Source of the DNA: an uncultured Pirellulaceae bacterium
Lineage (GTDB): Bacteria; Planctomycetota; Planctomycetia; Pirellulales; Pirellulaceae
Assembly (NCBI GenBank): GCA_905480545.1
Contig: CAJQQR010000092.1
Coordinates: 1-55,596 of the forward strand
Direction: 5' to 3'
DNA length: 55,596 nucleotides
Within the stretch, counting starts at the first letter, position 1. Each line of letters starts with the position of its first letter. The notes beneath the pieces are model-generated. The model had not been told where the DNA came from, made no database searches, and saw only the letters and a program-made list of their open reading frames with translations. Shown one piece after another: positions 1 to 9,619 of this stretch. The position numbers and the translations under genes were made by a program.

Positions 1-1205
1 GTCTCAGTCAACGGCCCTGCGTAGTCAGGGAAGTTCGAAATCGCATCTTCCGGCTTGTTGTCCTTGATCGCGTTTACGAATTCAACGAAGTGACCACGTG
101 AACGGGTGTACTTCGCACGACCACAGTCTTTCCAATTGGTAAACTTACCGTCTTTGATCAGGCCGGTGTTCTTTTCGTCTCCACCGTAGTCACCAGGCGA
201 ATAGAACTTGCCTTTGGTGCCGATCACCATTGCACCACTAGAGTTCTTCGACGGAGCCCCTTCCAACACTTCTGCTGGCGGCAATTTCTTTCCGTCGTAC
301 CAAACCATTTTCACACCTGGACGTGCATCGGTTGCCGGGAATTCGAAGTCGATGATCGACCAGCCCGGATAGGTGTAACCATTGTGACCTGGATTCTGAG
401 CAACTACCGAGGTTGGGAAGGCCAGATCAGCAGCCATATACGACATGTTCAAAGTGTGACACGCCATATCGCCAAGAGCACCTGTTCCCCAGTCCCAAAA
501 ACCACGCCATTTGAAATCATGGATTTCGTTTGAGAAATAATGCTTCTTTGCCGGGCCGATCCAAAGGTCCCAATTCACGTGACCTGGAACTGGAACTTCT
601 TTTGGCTTGAAATCACCTTGAGGCCAAACCGGACGATTGGTCCAGACGTGAACTTCTTTCAAGTCTCCGATGATTCCGTCTTTGATTAACGCAGCTGATC
701 CGCGAAGGCAGTTGCCCGCAGTTCCCTGGTTACCCATTTGAGTAACCAGTTTCTTTTCCTTAGCGATTTCGCCGAGAAGACGAGCTTCGTAAATTGAATG
801 CGTCAAAGGCTTTTGTGTAAAGCAATGAAGGCCTTCTCGCATGCCAAGTGCCGACGCCATCGCGTGGTTATGATCTGGAGTCGAGACCGTAATCGCATCG
901 ATGTTCTTGGCTTCTTTTTCAATCATCTCCCGGTAATCGTTGTAAGTCTTTACACCGTCACCAAAACGCCCCTTGGCTTTGTTCATGGTGTTGTCGTCGA
1001 TATCGCAAATCGCAACAACCTTTCCGTACTTGCCAGCGTCGCCCGAATCACTTGAGCCTTTTCCACCGACGCCAACGCAACCGAATCGAACCTCTTCCAA
1101 CGACGATGTGCTTGCTTTTGCCGAAACGCCGCCAGCTGCCCAGAATCCAACACCGAGTGCTGCTGTGCTTTTGACGAAGTTACGACGCTGTTGTCTATTT
1201 GACAT
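1..1205 (-). CDS. Gfo/Idh/MocA family oxidoreductase, Tat-exported (3' end outside window)
   Basis: Predicted NAD(P)-dependent sugar or inositol dehydrogenase-like protein of the Gfo/Idh/MocA family. The ATG is at 1205 and the frame runs open off the left edge, so about 401 residues of N-terminal and central sequence are present and the C-terminus is missing. Residues 7-27 are a twin-arginine signal (R-R-N-F-V-K followed by a hydrophobic Ala/Gly stretch). A Rossmann segment follows (FGCVGVGGKG, then VVAICDIDD), then TVSTPDHNHA. The usual E-K-P active-site motif reads Q-K-P (FTQKPLTH), a variant I associate with planctomycete secreted members of the family. The W-D-W-G-T-G-A-L-G-D-M-A-C-H segment is typical of the C-terminal substrate domain. 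The protein probably acts in the periplasm in carbohydrate catabolism; the substrate is unknown. The family call is secure, the specific reaction is not. Confidence 0.92.
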   Translation of the reverse strand, partial: MSNRQQRRNFVKSTAALGVGFWAAGGVSAKASTSSLEEVRFGCVGVGGKGSSDSGDAGKYGKVVAICDIDDNTMNKAKGRFGDGVKTYNDYREMIEKEAKNIDAITVSTPDHNHAMASALGMREGLHCFTQKPLTHSIYEARLLGEIAKEKKLVTQMGNQGTAGNCLRGSAALIKDGIIGDLKEVHVWTNRPVWPQGDFKPKEVPVPGHVNWDLWIGPAKKHYFSNEIHDFKWRGFWDWGTGALGDMACHTLNMSYMAADLAFPTSVVAQNPGHNGYTYPGWSIIDFEFPATDARPGVKMVWYDGKKLPPAEVLEGAPSKNSSGAMVIGTKGKFYSPGDYGGDEKNTGLIKDGKFTNWKDCGRAKYTRSRGHFVEFVNAIKDNKPEDAISNFPDYAGPLTE

Positions 1206-1493
1206 TCGTTTTTATCTCCTAATTAAATTATTACTGCAGATTGAGAACTAAGCGATCGTTAAAAGATAACCAAAACGGCAAACAGATTCAATTGTTTCGG
1301 GATATCTTCCGCATCAGGCGCTCAAGGGTCTGGAAACGGTCATTAGTCAAAGTGAGTCGTTAAACAGGGTGTTTTTCATAGATATTCCCGATTAACACTT
1401 GGTGGATTTGCCGCTGAGCCTCGATTTCCCGTTAAGGGAGTTAGTCAACGGATCATCTTTTTATGTCACTTAGTACCATTTGACACTAAATCG

Positions 1494-3212
1494 TTACAAA
1501 GAACTGAGAAAGTTAGCTAAAGTTTTGGTGTTGATGACATCTTTTTTTGTTAAGCCACCTCGACGGGCTTGTTTGATGCCAAACTGCATGACATTCAACC
1601 CTTTTACACTGTGGGCGTCGGTGTTAATGGCGACCGGAATTTTATTGGTTTTCGCGGTCGCGCAGAACACGTCGTTCAAATCGAGCCTGGCCGGATTGGC
1701 GTTTAGTTCAAGGATTGTTTTGTATTTTTTTGCCGCTGCAAAAATTTCGTCCATCGCAACCTCATACGCTTCGCGTTTGTTAATCAATCGCCCGGTGGGG
1801 TGTGCGATGCAATCGACATGAGGGTTTTCGATTGCACCCAAAATGCGATCGGTGATCTGTCGACGGGGCTGATTTTGACCGTAATGAACTGCTCCTAGCA
1901 CCCAGTCAGCTTGCTCAAGGATTTCGTCGGGCAAATCCATTCCACCTTTTTCCAGGATGTCACATTCGATCCCTTTGAAGACGCGGAAATTTAAATCCAA
2001 CTGGTTATTGATTTGGTCAATTTCGGACCATTGTTTCAACAATCGTTTTTCATCCAAACCATTCGCCATGGTTACGCGTTTGGAATGGTCAGTGATCGCA
2101 ATATATTTCAGTCCGCGTGACTTTGCCGCGTCGATCATTTCCGCGAGTGTTGCTTTGCCGTCAGTTGCGGTGGTATGCATATGCAAGTCACCACAGATAT
2201 CTTCTTCAGTGATCAAGTCTGGAAGTTGATCACGGTCTGCCCAATCAAATTCGTTGCGTGCCTCTCTGATTTCCGGTGCGATCCACGGCAAGTTGATTGC
2301 CGAATAAACTTCTTCTTCTGTTGCGCCGGCAACATATTGATTGTCCTCTTCTCGATAAACGCCCCATTCGTTGATCTTCAATCCCATTTGCTTGGCGCGA
2401 CCTCGCACAACCACATTGTGGTCCTTTGAGCCAGAGAAGTACTGAAGCGCAGCACCAAATGACTCGGGAGGAACGACGCGAAGATCAATCTGAAACCCGT
2501 CCTCAAGCCGCACCGACATTTTGGTATCTCCACGTCCGATCACACTGGCGATTCGCTCGAACGTTGCGAACCGATCCATTACGGTTTTTGCGTCGCCCGA
2601 GTCTACTAGAATGTCAAGGTCGCCGACGGTCTCTTTGCCACGACGAAAGCTTCCGGCAAATTCGAGTCTTGCAATCGCCTCGCAGTCTGTAAAGTGTTGT
2701 TTCAGTTCGTCCGAGAGCGATGCTGCATTCGCCCATTTAATTCTTTGGTTTGCTGACGCCGCGATCTCTATGCCATCCAATATGACCTTCTCGGTTTTTG
2801 CTCCAAAGCCATCCAGCTTTCGAACTTCTTCTGCCTCGCAAGCAGCCGCTAACTGTTCAAGATCCGCAATATTTAATTCTTTAAATAAGACGGCAGCTTT
2901 TTTGGGGCCAAGCCCAGGAATTCGCAGCATATCCAAAACCGTTGCCGGAACTTCTTCTAGGATCTCATCCAATTGAGGGAGCGAGCCCGTGTTTACGAGC
3001 GTTTGACACTTTTCGGCGACACCTTTTCCGATCCCGTCGATGTCGGTAAGTTTTTGGTCCGAAGTCGCCAGAATGCTCGCAACCGATTCACCAAGATCTT
3101 TAATAACGCGGGCACCGTTTCGATAGGCACGAAGCCGAAACGGATTGGATCCTTGGAATTCAAGCAGGTCAGCGAGTTGTTCGAGCTTTTCAGCGATTCG
3201 TGCGTTGTTCAT
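1494..3212 (-). CDS. polX: DNA polymerase/3'-5' exonuclease PolX
   Basis: Bacterial family X DNA polymerase with a C-terminal PHP exonuclease domain, acting in base-excision or gap-filling repair. The order is standard: an N-terminal 8-kDa-like helical domain beginning N-N-A-R-I-A-E, helix-hairpin-helix segments (IDGIGKGVAEK; IPGLGPKKA), and the nucleotidyltransferase motif GSFRRGKETVGDLDILV with the catalytic Asp pair. The PHP metal site follows (GDLHMHTTATDGK, AITDHSKR, later IAHPTG and NTDAHS). I chose the ATG at 3212 because the family begins directly with this helix. A TTG nine codons upstream (3239) is also possible. The length of 572 residues is normal. It lies 183 bp downstream of the DUF2339 gene on the same strand. 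No missing residues noticed. Confidence 0.95.
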   Translation of the reverse strand: MNNARIAEKLEQLADLLEFQGSNPFRLRAYRNGARVIKDLGESVASILATSDQKLTDIDGIGKGVAEKCQTLVNTGSLPQLDEILEEVPATVLDMLRIPGLGPKKAAVLFKELNIADLEQLAAACEAEEVRKLDGFGAKTEKVILDGIEIAASANQRIKWANAASLSDELKQHFTDCEAIARLEFAGSFRRGKETVGDLDILVDSGDAKTVMDRFATFERIASVIGRGDTKMSVRLEDGFQIDLRVVPPESFGAALQYFSGSKDHNVVVRGRAKQMGLKINEWGVYREEDNQYVAGATEEEVYSAINLPWIAPEIREARNEFDWADRDQLPDLITEEDICGDLHMHTTATDGKATLAEMIDAAKSRGLKYIAITDHSKRVTMANGLDEKRLLKQWSEIDQINNQLDLNFRVFKGIECDILEKGGMDLPDEILEQADWVLGAVHYGQNQPRRQITDRILGAIENPHVDCIAHPTGRLINKREAYEVAMDEIFAAAKKYKTILELNANPARLDLNDVFCATAKTNKIPVAINTDAHSVKGLNVMQFGIKQARRGGLTKKDVINTKTLANFLSSL

Positions 3213-3395
3213 GGAATGTTCAGATGAAAAAGTTTGCAATTCGGATCGTTATTTTTGCAAACTTGTTAGTCTCCGTCACCTCGTCATTGCAAATGCCGCT
3301 GCAGATCCAGAAGTTTGATTTGGCGATCGTTAGGACTACGGAGTGTTTGTTTTGTGCATGCTGCCCCTGCTCGACCCAGCATGACTGGCCGGAGA

Positions 3396-6300
3396 TTACA
3401 GTAACTTTTTCAGTGATTCTTTGAAACGAGAGTAGATAAATCCCAAAGCGACAAATGTACCGCCCATCACAAAGACGCTTAAAATCTTAATTTCGGTCGA
3501 CAGGCTCCAGATGCTTGGGATGATGGAAAGGAGTGCAAGTGCCAACGTAACCAATCCCATTAACCGGTACGCGCGTTCTCGAAACCCAAGCCCTAGACCG
3601 AAGTAAACAACGCCCAGTCCGGTCCATGCCAACGTGCGGATGCCGATGATCTCAATCGTGGCGAAATCAGAAAGCTTAACCGTAACCCAGATCATCATCA
3701 AAGCAGCACTAATCAACATTATTAAGTTATGGGCTACGTTGGACAATTTTAGCTGATCTTCATTTCGTCGAGCGAATTGTTGGAATAGCATTACTACCAG
3801 TAGCGAAAGTCCGCTTTGCCAACATGCTTCTCCGCCGCTCACTTGAGCAAAAAACGAAAACAATGCAACAATCGAATATGCAACAGAAATCCATTGCAAA
3901 TCAGGATGGTTTCTGATTGTATTAAGCACGAAAAATGTAATTCCGGCGAGTGCATAGGCGAGAACCAACCAGTCGCTTGGGACAACGCTCTGAATCCAAA
4001 TGAGCGACAATGCGGCGGCTGACAATCGAAGACCCATTTGCACCTTGTGAATATGGGTGGAATCAACATTCGTTAATTCCACTAAACGCCATTGCCAAGT
4101 GCTTACCAAGAGGTTGATCAAGCAAACTGCGGCGATCGGAACGAACGTGATCAGAGCATTGGGCTCCGATTCGTTCAGGCAGACACTCAGCATTTTCAAT
4201 GAAGATAAAATGAGGAACAGCTGGGCGAAAAGTCCTAGGAAAAATGCCCGCGTTGTGACCGAGTAAAACGCGACCAAAACGGCAATTGCCGAACCGAACC
4301 AAATCCATTCTGGACCATCGCCAATGACCGAAATCGTCATGAGCAGACCTTTTGCGACAAACCCCGCTGAATATAAGGCACTGAATGAATTGGGAATTGA
4401 CTTGGCGAACGGAACCTTTGAACAGCAGTTTAGAAAGGTGTTTCGTTCCCAATACCACCAGTGAACCAAGCTGAGGATCAAAAGTCCCGTGACCAACATC
4501 GGGTAGCTGAACGATTCAATTGTAGCCGCAACAGAGAGCGATATTACAATTCCGATCATCCCACAAACTTGACTTAGAATGACAAATTCACGAATTCGCA
4601 GTCGATAATGGGCAATCAAAAAAATGACCGGAATGGAGATGATCGCCGCCGGCAACCATTCGTTAGAACCACTTAACAGGGGCAGATAATTAAACCCAAC
4701 GAGTAGGCTGATCGTTCCAGCGAAGAACCCGAGAATGGCAAGGAATCCTGTTTGAGGGCGCAATAATCTGCGATCCGCTGATTCAACGAAGGCGATGAAC
4801 CTAGCGGAAACTAAAAGCAATCCGGCAACGATCAGGCCAGCGGTGAAGAAGTCATCGGATCGCTGCAAAATGTTGCTCGACGTGAAAAACGTTGCAATCA
4901 ATGACAGGATTAGGCAAGCACCCCGTGTGATTCGGTTTTCCAAACGGATGGTCAACATCGCAAAAATAAGACCTTCGGCGGCCAATATTAGACCCAAAAG
5001 TGAGCTTGACATGTCAAATGTCATGATGCCCAAATTCAGCAACAGGATCGCCTGCACGGTATAGGCTTTGGTGCTTAGAGATTGGTTTTTGAGGGCAACC
5101 TTTGCCAGCACCGCCATGCCGAATAAAACGCCGCTGATCAATATGGAAGCCAACCAGAACGATGCCGGAGTATGGCGAACGAGTGACAGTGAAATCAGTC
5201 CAAACATGGCGGCGTTGTTCAGCGTCAAAAACCACACGCGACGGATTTGACTGAAGTCGTTGTTTTTTGCAGCGAATACGGCTACCGAATAGACCGACCA
5301 AAGTGATATTGTGAACATGATCAACAATGGCATTGGAAGGACTTTCCAGCCGGATTGGGTGGAAATAAATCCTGCGTAGGTTACCAACATGCTTACAAAC
5401 GGAAGTTTAAACCATCGATTGCGTACCATGAACCCAATGGACGCGACCGCTAGAATTAGGTTTGAACTGATAAGGAGCCACTGCGAAATTTGGCCCGAAT
5501 GAATCAATGGGATATGCGTGGCATAGTATGAAGCGCCAACTGTAAAAATCGCCATCGTTTCCGATTTGAGCCGATCTGAAATCCAGGCTACCAGCACTCC
5601 CCAAACGCACAGACAGGCCACGGCAACGTGCAGGTTTTCGATAACTTTGATAGGTTCAAAAAGGTACGACGCATAGATTGTAAAATAGGCTCCAGCCAAT
5701 CCACCAGCGACCAGAACGTGTCCAAAATTCCTCAGCTTCTCTTGTGACTTGCTCAGCCAGAATCCGACTGCAGATAACACAAGGCAAAGCAGATAGTTTC
5801 CACTGACTTTGGCTGCTGGAGGAAGGTCGATAAAGAATTGCTTTTTGTAATAGGCTAAAAATGCAAGTCCAGTCAGCAGCAACATGACTCCGATACGAAC
5901 AAACCAGTAGGTTCCCAATTTCATTTCGATCGAATTTACATCAACATTTGTTAGAGGTTTCAAGTCCGAGATGATTAATGGTTCGGTCGTTTGTTCGCCA
6001 GTTTTTGCAACATGGCCGGCATGACCCTGGTCGGTTTCGATCAACCTGTCAGTTTCGGGGTGTCTTGCTTTTTCCGATTGTGTTTCATCACCTGGAGCTT
6101 GCAGTTTTTGGGATGGGAGTGGTCTGTTTGCCAGAGAAGATTCACTGGTTTTCAAATCCGTGTCGGCGTCAAATCCTGGTTCGCTAGAATCTGATTCGAT
6201 AGTTTGGCTGTGTGTCGTATCAACAACTTGTGGGTTGTCGGTCATTGAATCGGAATGAATCGTGTCTTCAAAAAAGATGCCCTCCGTTTGCGGAGTCGAT

Positions 6301-6551
6301 GCAGTTTCAGCTGCCGTTGACGGTGCCAAAGAGGAAAGGGCTTGGATTGGAGATTTGCCCCTCGAATCATGCACGACGGCGATTTGTTTTCTATCAATTT
6401 CGATTTGTCTGACGCGATTGGTCAGGATTGACACTTGTTTTTGGGCGTCTTTTGCAATTTGCCTTGCTTGCACGGCTTTGTTGTAGGAGGAGATCGCAAA
6501 AATTAAGATGCTCAAAAGCAATGCGATCGACACAACAAAGATTTCGAACAT
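3396..6551 (-). CDS. DUF2339 giant polytopic membrane protein
   Basis: Membrane protein of 1051 residues, function unknown. It starts with one membrane segment (residues about 3-23). A short coiled-coil-like stretch (A-R-Q-I-A-K-D-A-Q-K-Q) follows, then about 150 residues of Ser/Thr/Glu-rich probably disordered linker. From about residue 215 a long series of more than 20 hydrophobic segments runs to the C-terminus, ending with a basic tail. The entry segment around residues 207-260 (KLGTYWFVRIGVMLLLTG, then PPAAKV) matches the start of the DUF2339 family. Size and architecture fit that family, which is widespread in Gram-negative bacteria and sometimes linked to the cell envelope, but no activity can be read from the sequence. 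The ATG at 6551 is the only sensible start. Confidence 0.88.
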   Translation of the reverse strand: MFEIFVVSIALLLSILIFAISSYNKAVQARQIAKDAQKQVSILTNRVRQIEIDRKQIAVVHDSRGKSPIQALSSLAPSTAAETASTPQTEGIFFEDTIHSDSMTDNPQVVDTTHSQTIESDSSEPGFDADTDLKTSESSLANRPLPSQKLQAPGDETQSEKARHPETDRLIETDQGHAGHVAKTGEQTTEPLIISDLKPLTNVDVNSIEMKLGTYWFVRIGVMLLLTGLAFLAYYKKQFFIDLPPAAKVSGNYLLCLVLSAVGFWLSKSQEKLRNFGHVLVAGGLAGAYFTIYASYLFEPIKVIENLHVAVACLCVWGVLVAWISDRLKSETMAIFTVGASYYATHIPLIHSGQISQWLLISSNLILAVASIGFMVRNRWFKLPFVSMLVTYAGFISTQSGWKVLPMPLLIMFTISLWSVYSVAVFAAKNNDFSQIRRVWFLTLNNAAMFGLISLSLVRHTPASFWLASILISGVLFGMAVLAKVALKNQSLSTKAYTVQAILLLNLGIMTFDMSSSLLGLILAAEGLIFAMLTIRLENRITRGACLILSLIATFFTSSNILQRSDDFFTAGLIVAGLLLVSARFIAFVESADRRLLRPQTGFLAILGFFAGTISLLVGFNYLPLLSGSNEWLPAAIISIPVIFLIAHYRLRIREFVILSQVCGMIGIVISLSVAATIESFSYPMLVTGLLILSLVHWWYWERNTFLNCCSKVPFAKSIPNSFSALYSAGFVAKGLLMTISVIGDGPEWIWFGSAIAVLVAFYSVTTRAFFLGLFAQLFLILSSLKMLSVCLNESEPNALITFVPIAAVCLINLLVSTWQWRLVELTNVDSTHIHKVQMGLRLSAAALSLIWIQSVVPSDWLVLAYALAGITFFVLNTIRNHPDLQWISVAYSIVALFSFFAQVSGGEACWQSGLSLLVVMLFQQFARRNEDQLKLSNVAHNLIMLISAALMMIWVTVKLSDFATIEIIGIRTLAWTGLGVVYFGLGLGFRERAYRLMGLVTLALALLSIIPSIWSLSTEIKILSVFVMGGTFVALGFIYSRFKESLKKLL

Positions 6552-6872
6552 CGTTCAACTCGCTCAAGAAGGTAGTTGGTTTGGCCGCGATAGATGGGCA
6601 AACAGGGCTTGTGAGACTAAAGCCCGGCGAGCGATCGTTTTACACAATTAAATCCGCATGAAAGGAATGGCTAACGAATTGCCAATGATTTCGGATGCAC
6701 TCGCTAAAGATTGCGAGACGAGTCGAACGTCCCCGACTTCAGGCGGTTTGTTGGTACGCCAGACTTGAATTGCAATGTTGCTACCTTCGCCAGATGGTGG
6801 ATTTTCACGCTCTAGCGAACGCAGTTACCGGTCGGCTCAACATTGATGTACCACCAGAAGCTGAAGTTTTCG
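6552..6872. other. Intergenic stretch without recognised gene
   Basis: This 321-base gap lies between two minus-strand genes. Open frames here overlap neighbours on the wrong strand and show no recognisable protein features. It presumably carries the promoter of the DUF2339 gene near its left end. No hairpin with a T-tract or other structured element was seen. Confidence 0.5.
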
Positions 6873-7379
6873 TCATTGCAGGGCCCGCTCGATTCGAGAT
6901 CGCATCTCTTCCTGTGCCAGCTTTTGCCCTGTTTTTGAGAAAAACCAGAGAGATACTGCCGCGCAAATAACGATAAGGATCAATCCATATGCCCACGGCG
7001 TTTGTCCCATTAATTGCTGCGACATCCCAAAAATCAAAGCAAAGAACGATAAGCATGCGATGGCAAGAAACGAAAAAATGACGCCGGTCCAAATGCTGGG
7101 GTGCGGACTGAGCCGACCCGTGACGATTCGATTCTCCTCTTCCTGGCGAATTTCCAAATACATCCACGGCGACCAAAAATGCCGCTTGGACTCGTCGATG
7201 GAGATCATCGCGTGGCCTCTTGTGAATCGACCATGATATTCAGATGATGATCGCGTATCGGCTTTTTCCTCGTGCTCGTCTTCTTGAATAGAAAAAGAAG
7301 CCCGGATACGACGGATCAACTCCTCTTCGCTCAGGGGGGACTCGAAAGGGAACGTGGGACACAATTGAGCAGCTGACAT
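6873..7379 (-). CDS. Hypothetical protein with two membrane segments
   Basis: 168-residue protein not matched to a named family. The first 100 residues are soluble and charged (L-S-E-E-E-L-I-R-R-I, then an Asp/Glu/Arg-rich stretch), with HFWSPWMYLEIRQEEENR and GRLSPHPSIW in the middle. Two hydrophobic helices follow (about residues 107-125 and 132-150), then a charged cytoplasmic-looking tail. The pattern W-S-P-W-hydrophobic-E ... G-R-hydrophobic-S-P-H-P resembles small membrane proteins seen next to sensors in several phyla, but I cannot name a function. It starts at ATG 7379, divergent from the propeller gene at 7566 across a 186-bp gap that must hold both promoters. Coding is supported by length and clear membrane topology. 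Confidence 0.7.
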   Translation of the reverse strand: MSAAQLCPTFPFESPLSEEELIRRIRASFSIQEDEHEEKADTRSSSEYHGRFTRGHAMISIDESKRHFWSPWMYLEIRQEEENRIVTGRLSPHPSIWTGVIFSFLAIACLSFFALIFGMSQQLMGQTPWAYGLILIVICAAVSLWFFSKTGQKLAQEEMRSRIERALQ

Positions 7380-7565
7380 CGCAACATGCCTATTGAAGGG
7401 GAGGTGAGTTGGCCTTCATTGTTTGGTCTGAGTTATTGACTTGCACTTGATTCTCTTCCCGGCCAATAACTTTGTAAAGTTTTTGTAGCAGTCGTGCGAT
7501 TCAAGAACTCCTGCTCGATTGGCCACGTAAGATAAACCAACTCACGGTTTTTGCTGCTTTGCCTG

Positions 7566-8960
7566 ATGACGAGCCCTATTTTGAAAACGAGTTTAATCCT
7601 TTTTGTTTTGTCGACTTTCGGGATCACATTTCTCGGGATCACATTTCTCGGGATTACATTTCTCGGGAGCACGGCAGTAGAATCACAAGAAGAGTTGGTG
7701 ACCCAAGATCAAGCTCTGTCTAATTGGTTGACGTGGCGAGGACCAACACAAAATGGTGTAGCCAGCCGTAATGCGAATCCGCCGATTGAATGGTCCGAAT
7801 CCAAAAATGTAAAATGGAAGGTCCCATTGGACGGGGTTGGTCATTCGACGCCGGCTGTGTACGGCGATCTTGTATTCGTTACCTCCGCTGAGGCTTATGG
7901 CGAAAAGTTCCCCCCTTTACCGGAAACCGCACCTGGTGCACACGACAACAGCCCAGTTGTACAGAGGCATCGGTTTTGGGTGACAGCCATCAATCGCGTT
8001 GACGGAAACGTGGTTTGGAAGAGTAAGGTCAACGATCTTGTTCCGCATGAAGGGGGGCATTTTACTGGAACATTGGCCTCCGCATCTCCTTCAACTGACG
8101 GGAAATTCGTCTACGCGTTTTTTGGTTCGTATGGACTCTACTGTTTGGATTTCGCCGGCAAAGTCGTTTGGCAAAAGAGCCTTGGCAAAATGAATTCCAA
8201 ACATGCTCACGGTGAAGGAAGCACGCCAGCTCTTTATGCTCAAGCGTTGGTTGTGAACTGGGATCATGAGGGGCAATCGTTTGTGATTGCGATCGATACC
8301 CAAACAGGGAAAACGATTTGGAAGAGGGATCGCGATGAAGTGACTTCTTGGTCATCGCCAATTATCGTCATGGTTGATGACCAGCCGCAAGTCATTGTGC
8401 CTGGAACAAATCGAACGAGAGGCTATGACCTAAGAACCGGTAAGGTGGTTTGGGAATGTGGCGGTTTGTCGAATAATGTTGTTGCTTCGCCGGTCTATGC
8501 GAATGGAATCGTTTATGTGGGAAGCAGCTATGAAAAACAGTCTTTTCAGGCAATCAGGATTTCGGGTGCTACGGGCGATTTAACCGGGACAGAGAACGTG
8601 CTTTGGTTTCGCAAGCGACACACTCCGTACGTTCCCTCCCCGTTGCTTTATAGGGATACGCTTTACTTCTTCCGGCACTATCAAGGGATTTTGTGCCGGG
8701 TCGATGGACCAACGGGTAAAGAAAAAGATCCAGTTAGATTAGTTGGTATGACCAACATTTACGGTTCGCCGATTGCGGCTGCAAATCGAGTTTACATTGC
8801 TGATCGAGGCGGCCGAACTGTGGTGATTGAACATGGCGAAGAATTAAAAACACTCTCCCTCAATCGGTTGAAGGATAGTTTCAACGCTTCGCCAATCGCA
8901 ATTGATCAGCAACTGATTCTTCGTGGCGAAGAATCGCTCTACGTGTTGGAAAGAGAATGA
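7566..8960 (+). CDS. Secreted PQQ-like beta-propeller protein
   Basis: Exported beta-propeller of the PQQ/outer-membrane-assembly type, 464 residues. The N-terminus is a signal peptide whose hydrophobic core is made of a repeated G-I-T-F-L unit (see the repeat at 7620). The mature part opens with WLTWRGPTQNGVA, the typical start of planctomycete PQQ-repeat proteins. It continues with repeated blades such as AIDTQTGKTIWKRDRDE, GYDLRTGKVVWECGG and VYIADRGGRTVVIEHG. No PQQ-ligating catalytic residues can be assigned, so this is probably a structural or binding propeller rather than a dehydrogenase. I chose ATG 7566; a TTG five codons upstream is the alternative. It converges on the ferritin gene with only 21 bp between stops. 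Confidence 0.88.
   Translation: MTSPILKTSLILFVLSTFGITFLGITFLGITFLGSTAVESQEELVTQDQALSNWLTWRGPTQNGVASRNANPPIEWSESKNVKWKVPLDGVGHSTPAVYGDLVFVTSAEAYGEKFPPLPETAPGAHDNSPVVQRHRFWVTAINRVDGNVVWKSKVNDLVPHEGGHFTGTLASASPSTDGKFVYAFFGSYGLYCLDFAGKVVWQKSLGKMNSKHAHGEGSTPALYAQALVVNWDHEGQSFVIAIDTQTGKTIWKRDRDEVTSWSSPIIVMVDDQPQVIVPGTNRTRGYDLRTGKVVWECGGLSNNVVASPVYANGIVYVGSSYEKQSFQAIRISGATGDLTGTENVLWFRKRHTPYVPSPLLYRDTLYFFRHYQGILCRVDGPTGKEKDPVRLVGMTNIYGSPIAAANRVYIADRGGRTVVIEHGEELKTLSLNRLKDSFNASPIAIDQQLILRGEESLYVLERE
7620..7664 (+). repeat. Three tandem 15-bp units inside a signal peptide
   Basis: The unit GGGATCACATTTCTC occurs three times head to tail (third copy with one C-to-T change) and is followed by a partial GGGA. 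Because 15 is a multiple of three, each copy adds the residues G-I-T-F-L to the hydrophobic core of the propeller's signal peptide without breaking the frame. Confidence 0.95.
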
Positions 8961-8981
8961 AGGTGTTGAGTTAATCTTCGT

Positions 8982-9491
8982 CTAGTTTGCTGCAGCTTCT
9001 TCTGCAGATCTCGCCCCCAAATCACCATCCAGATCGATTAATCCTGATGGGTCGTCCTTAAGCATTTCAAACTTAGCGGCAATGTCGCGAACGGTTTTCT
9101 CTTCTTCAACTTGTTCAGAGATGAACCACTGTAATTCGACCAAAGCCGCAAAGGCTTTTTCTTTATGAGCCAACTCGTAAAGATTGTCGATCGACTGACT
9201 CACGGCGATTTCGCTTTGGAGGGCGGCTGCAAATACTTCCGGGATGGTTGTGTATTTGGCAGAAGGGGCTTCTATCGGCTGTAGCACCAAAGGGCAATTG
9301 CGATCCAGAAGAAACGCACGCAGCCGCATCGCATGGTCATTTTCTTCTTCGCTTTGTATTTGCAACCAGCTGGCGCACCCCGGAAAGTTATGGATGGCGC
9401 AAAAACTGGACATCGCCAAATAGGAATAGGATGAGCGAAATTCCATATTGATTTGATCGTTTAACGCTTTTTGTACAACTTCGCTGAGCAT
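8982..9491 (-). CDS. ftnA: Ferritin (FtnA type)
   Basis: Non-heme iron-storage ferritin of 169 residues. From the ATG at 9491 (M-L-S-E-V-V) every ferroxidase ligand falls at the E. coli FtnA position: E17, E50, H53, E94, Q127 and E130. This strongly supports both the function and this start. A longer in-frame reading up to 9563 would add an unrelated 24-residue leader. The protein should assemble as a 24-mer cage in the cytoplasm, oxidising Fe(II) and storing it as mineral. The C-terminal tail (after residue 145) is acidic and Ala-rich. It is transcribed toward the PQQ-like propeller gene. No Fur-like operator could be recognised. Confidence 0.95.
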   Translation of the reverse strand: MLSEVVQKALNDQINMEFRSSYSYLAMSSFCAIHNFPGCASWLQIQSEEENDHAMRLRAFLLDRNCPLVLQPIEAPSAKYTTIPEVFAAALQSEIAVSQSIDNLYELAHKEKAFAALVELQWFISEQVEEEKTVRDIAAKFEMLKDDPSGLIDLDGDLGARSAEEAAAN

Positions 9492-9619
9492 GGGTTCAAT
9501 TTTGAAAAATGAGTTGAAGACGTCATCGAGCATACAGAAACAAACCGAAAAACGGTAGACCACGCAACACGACTAGCACGCAACTGGATGCAATCTATCA
9601 CTTCCCGCCGCAGCGGTTA

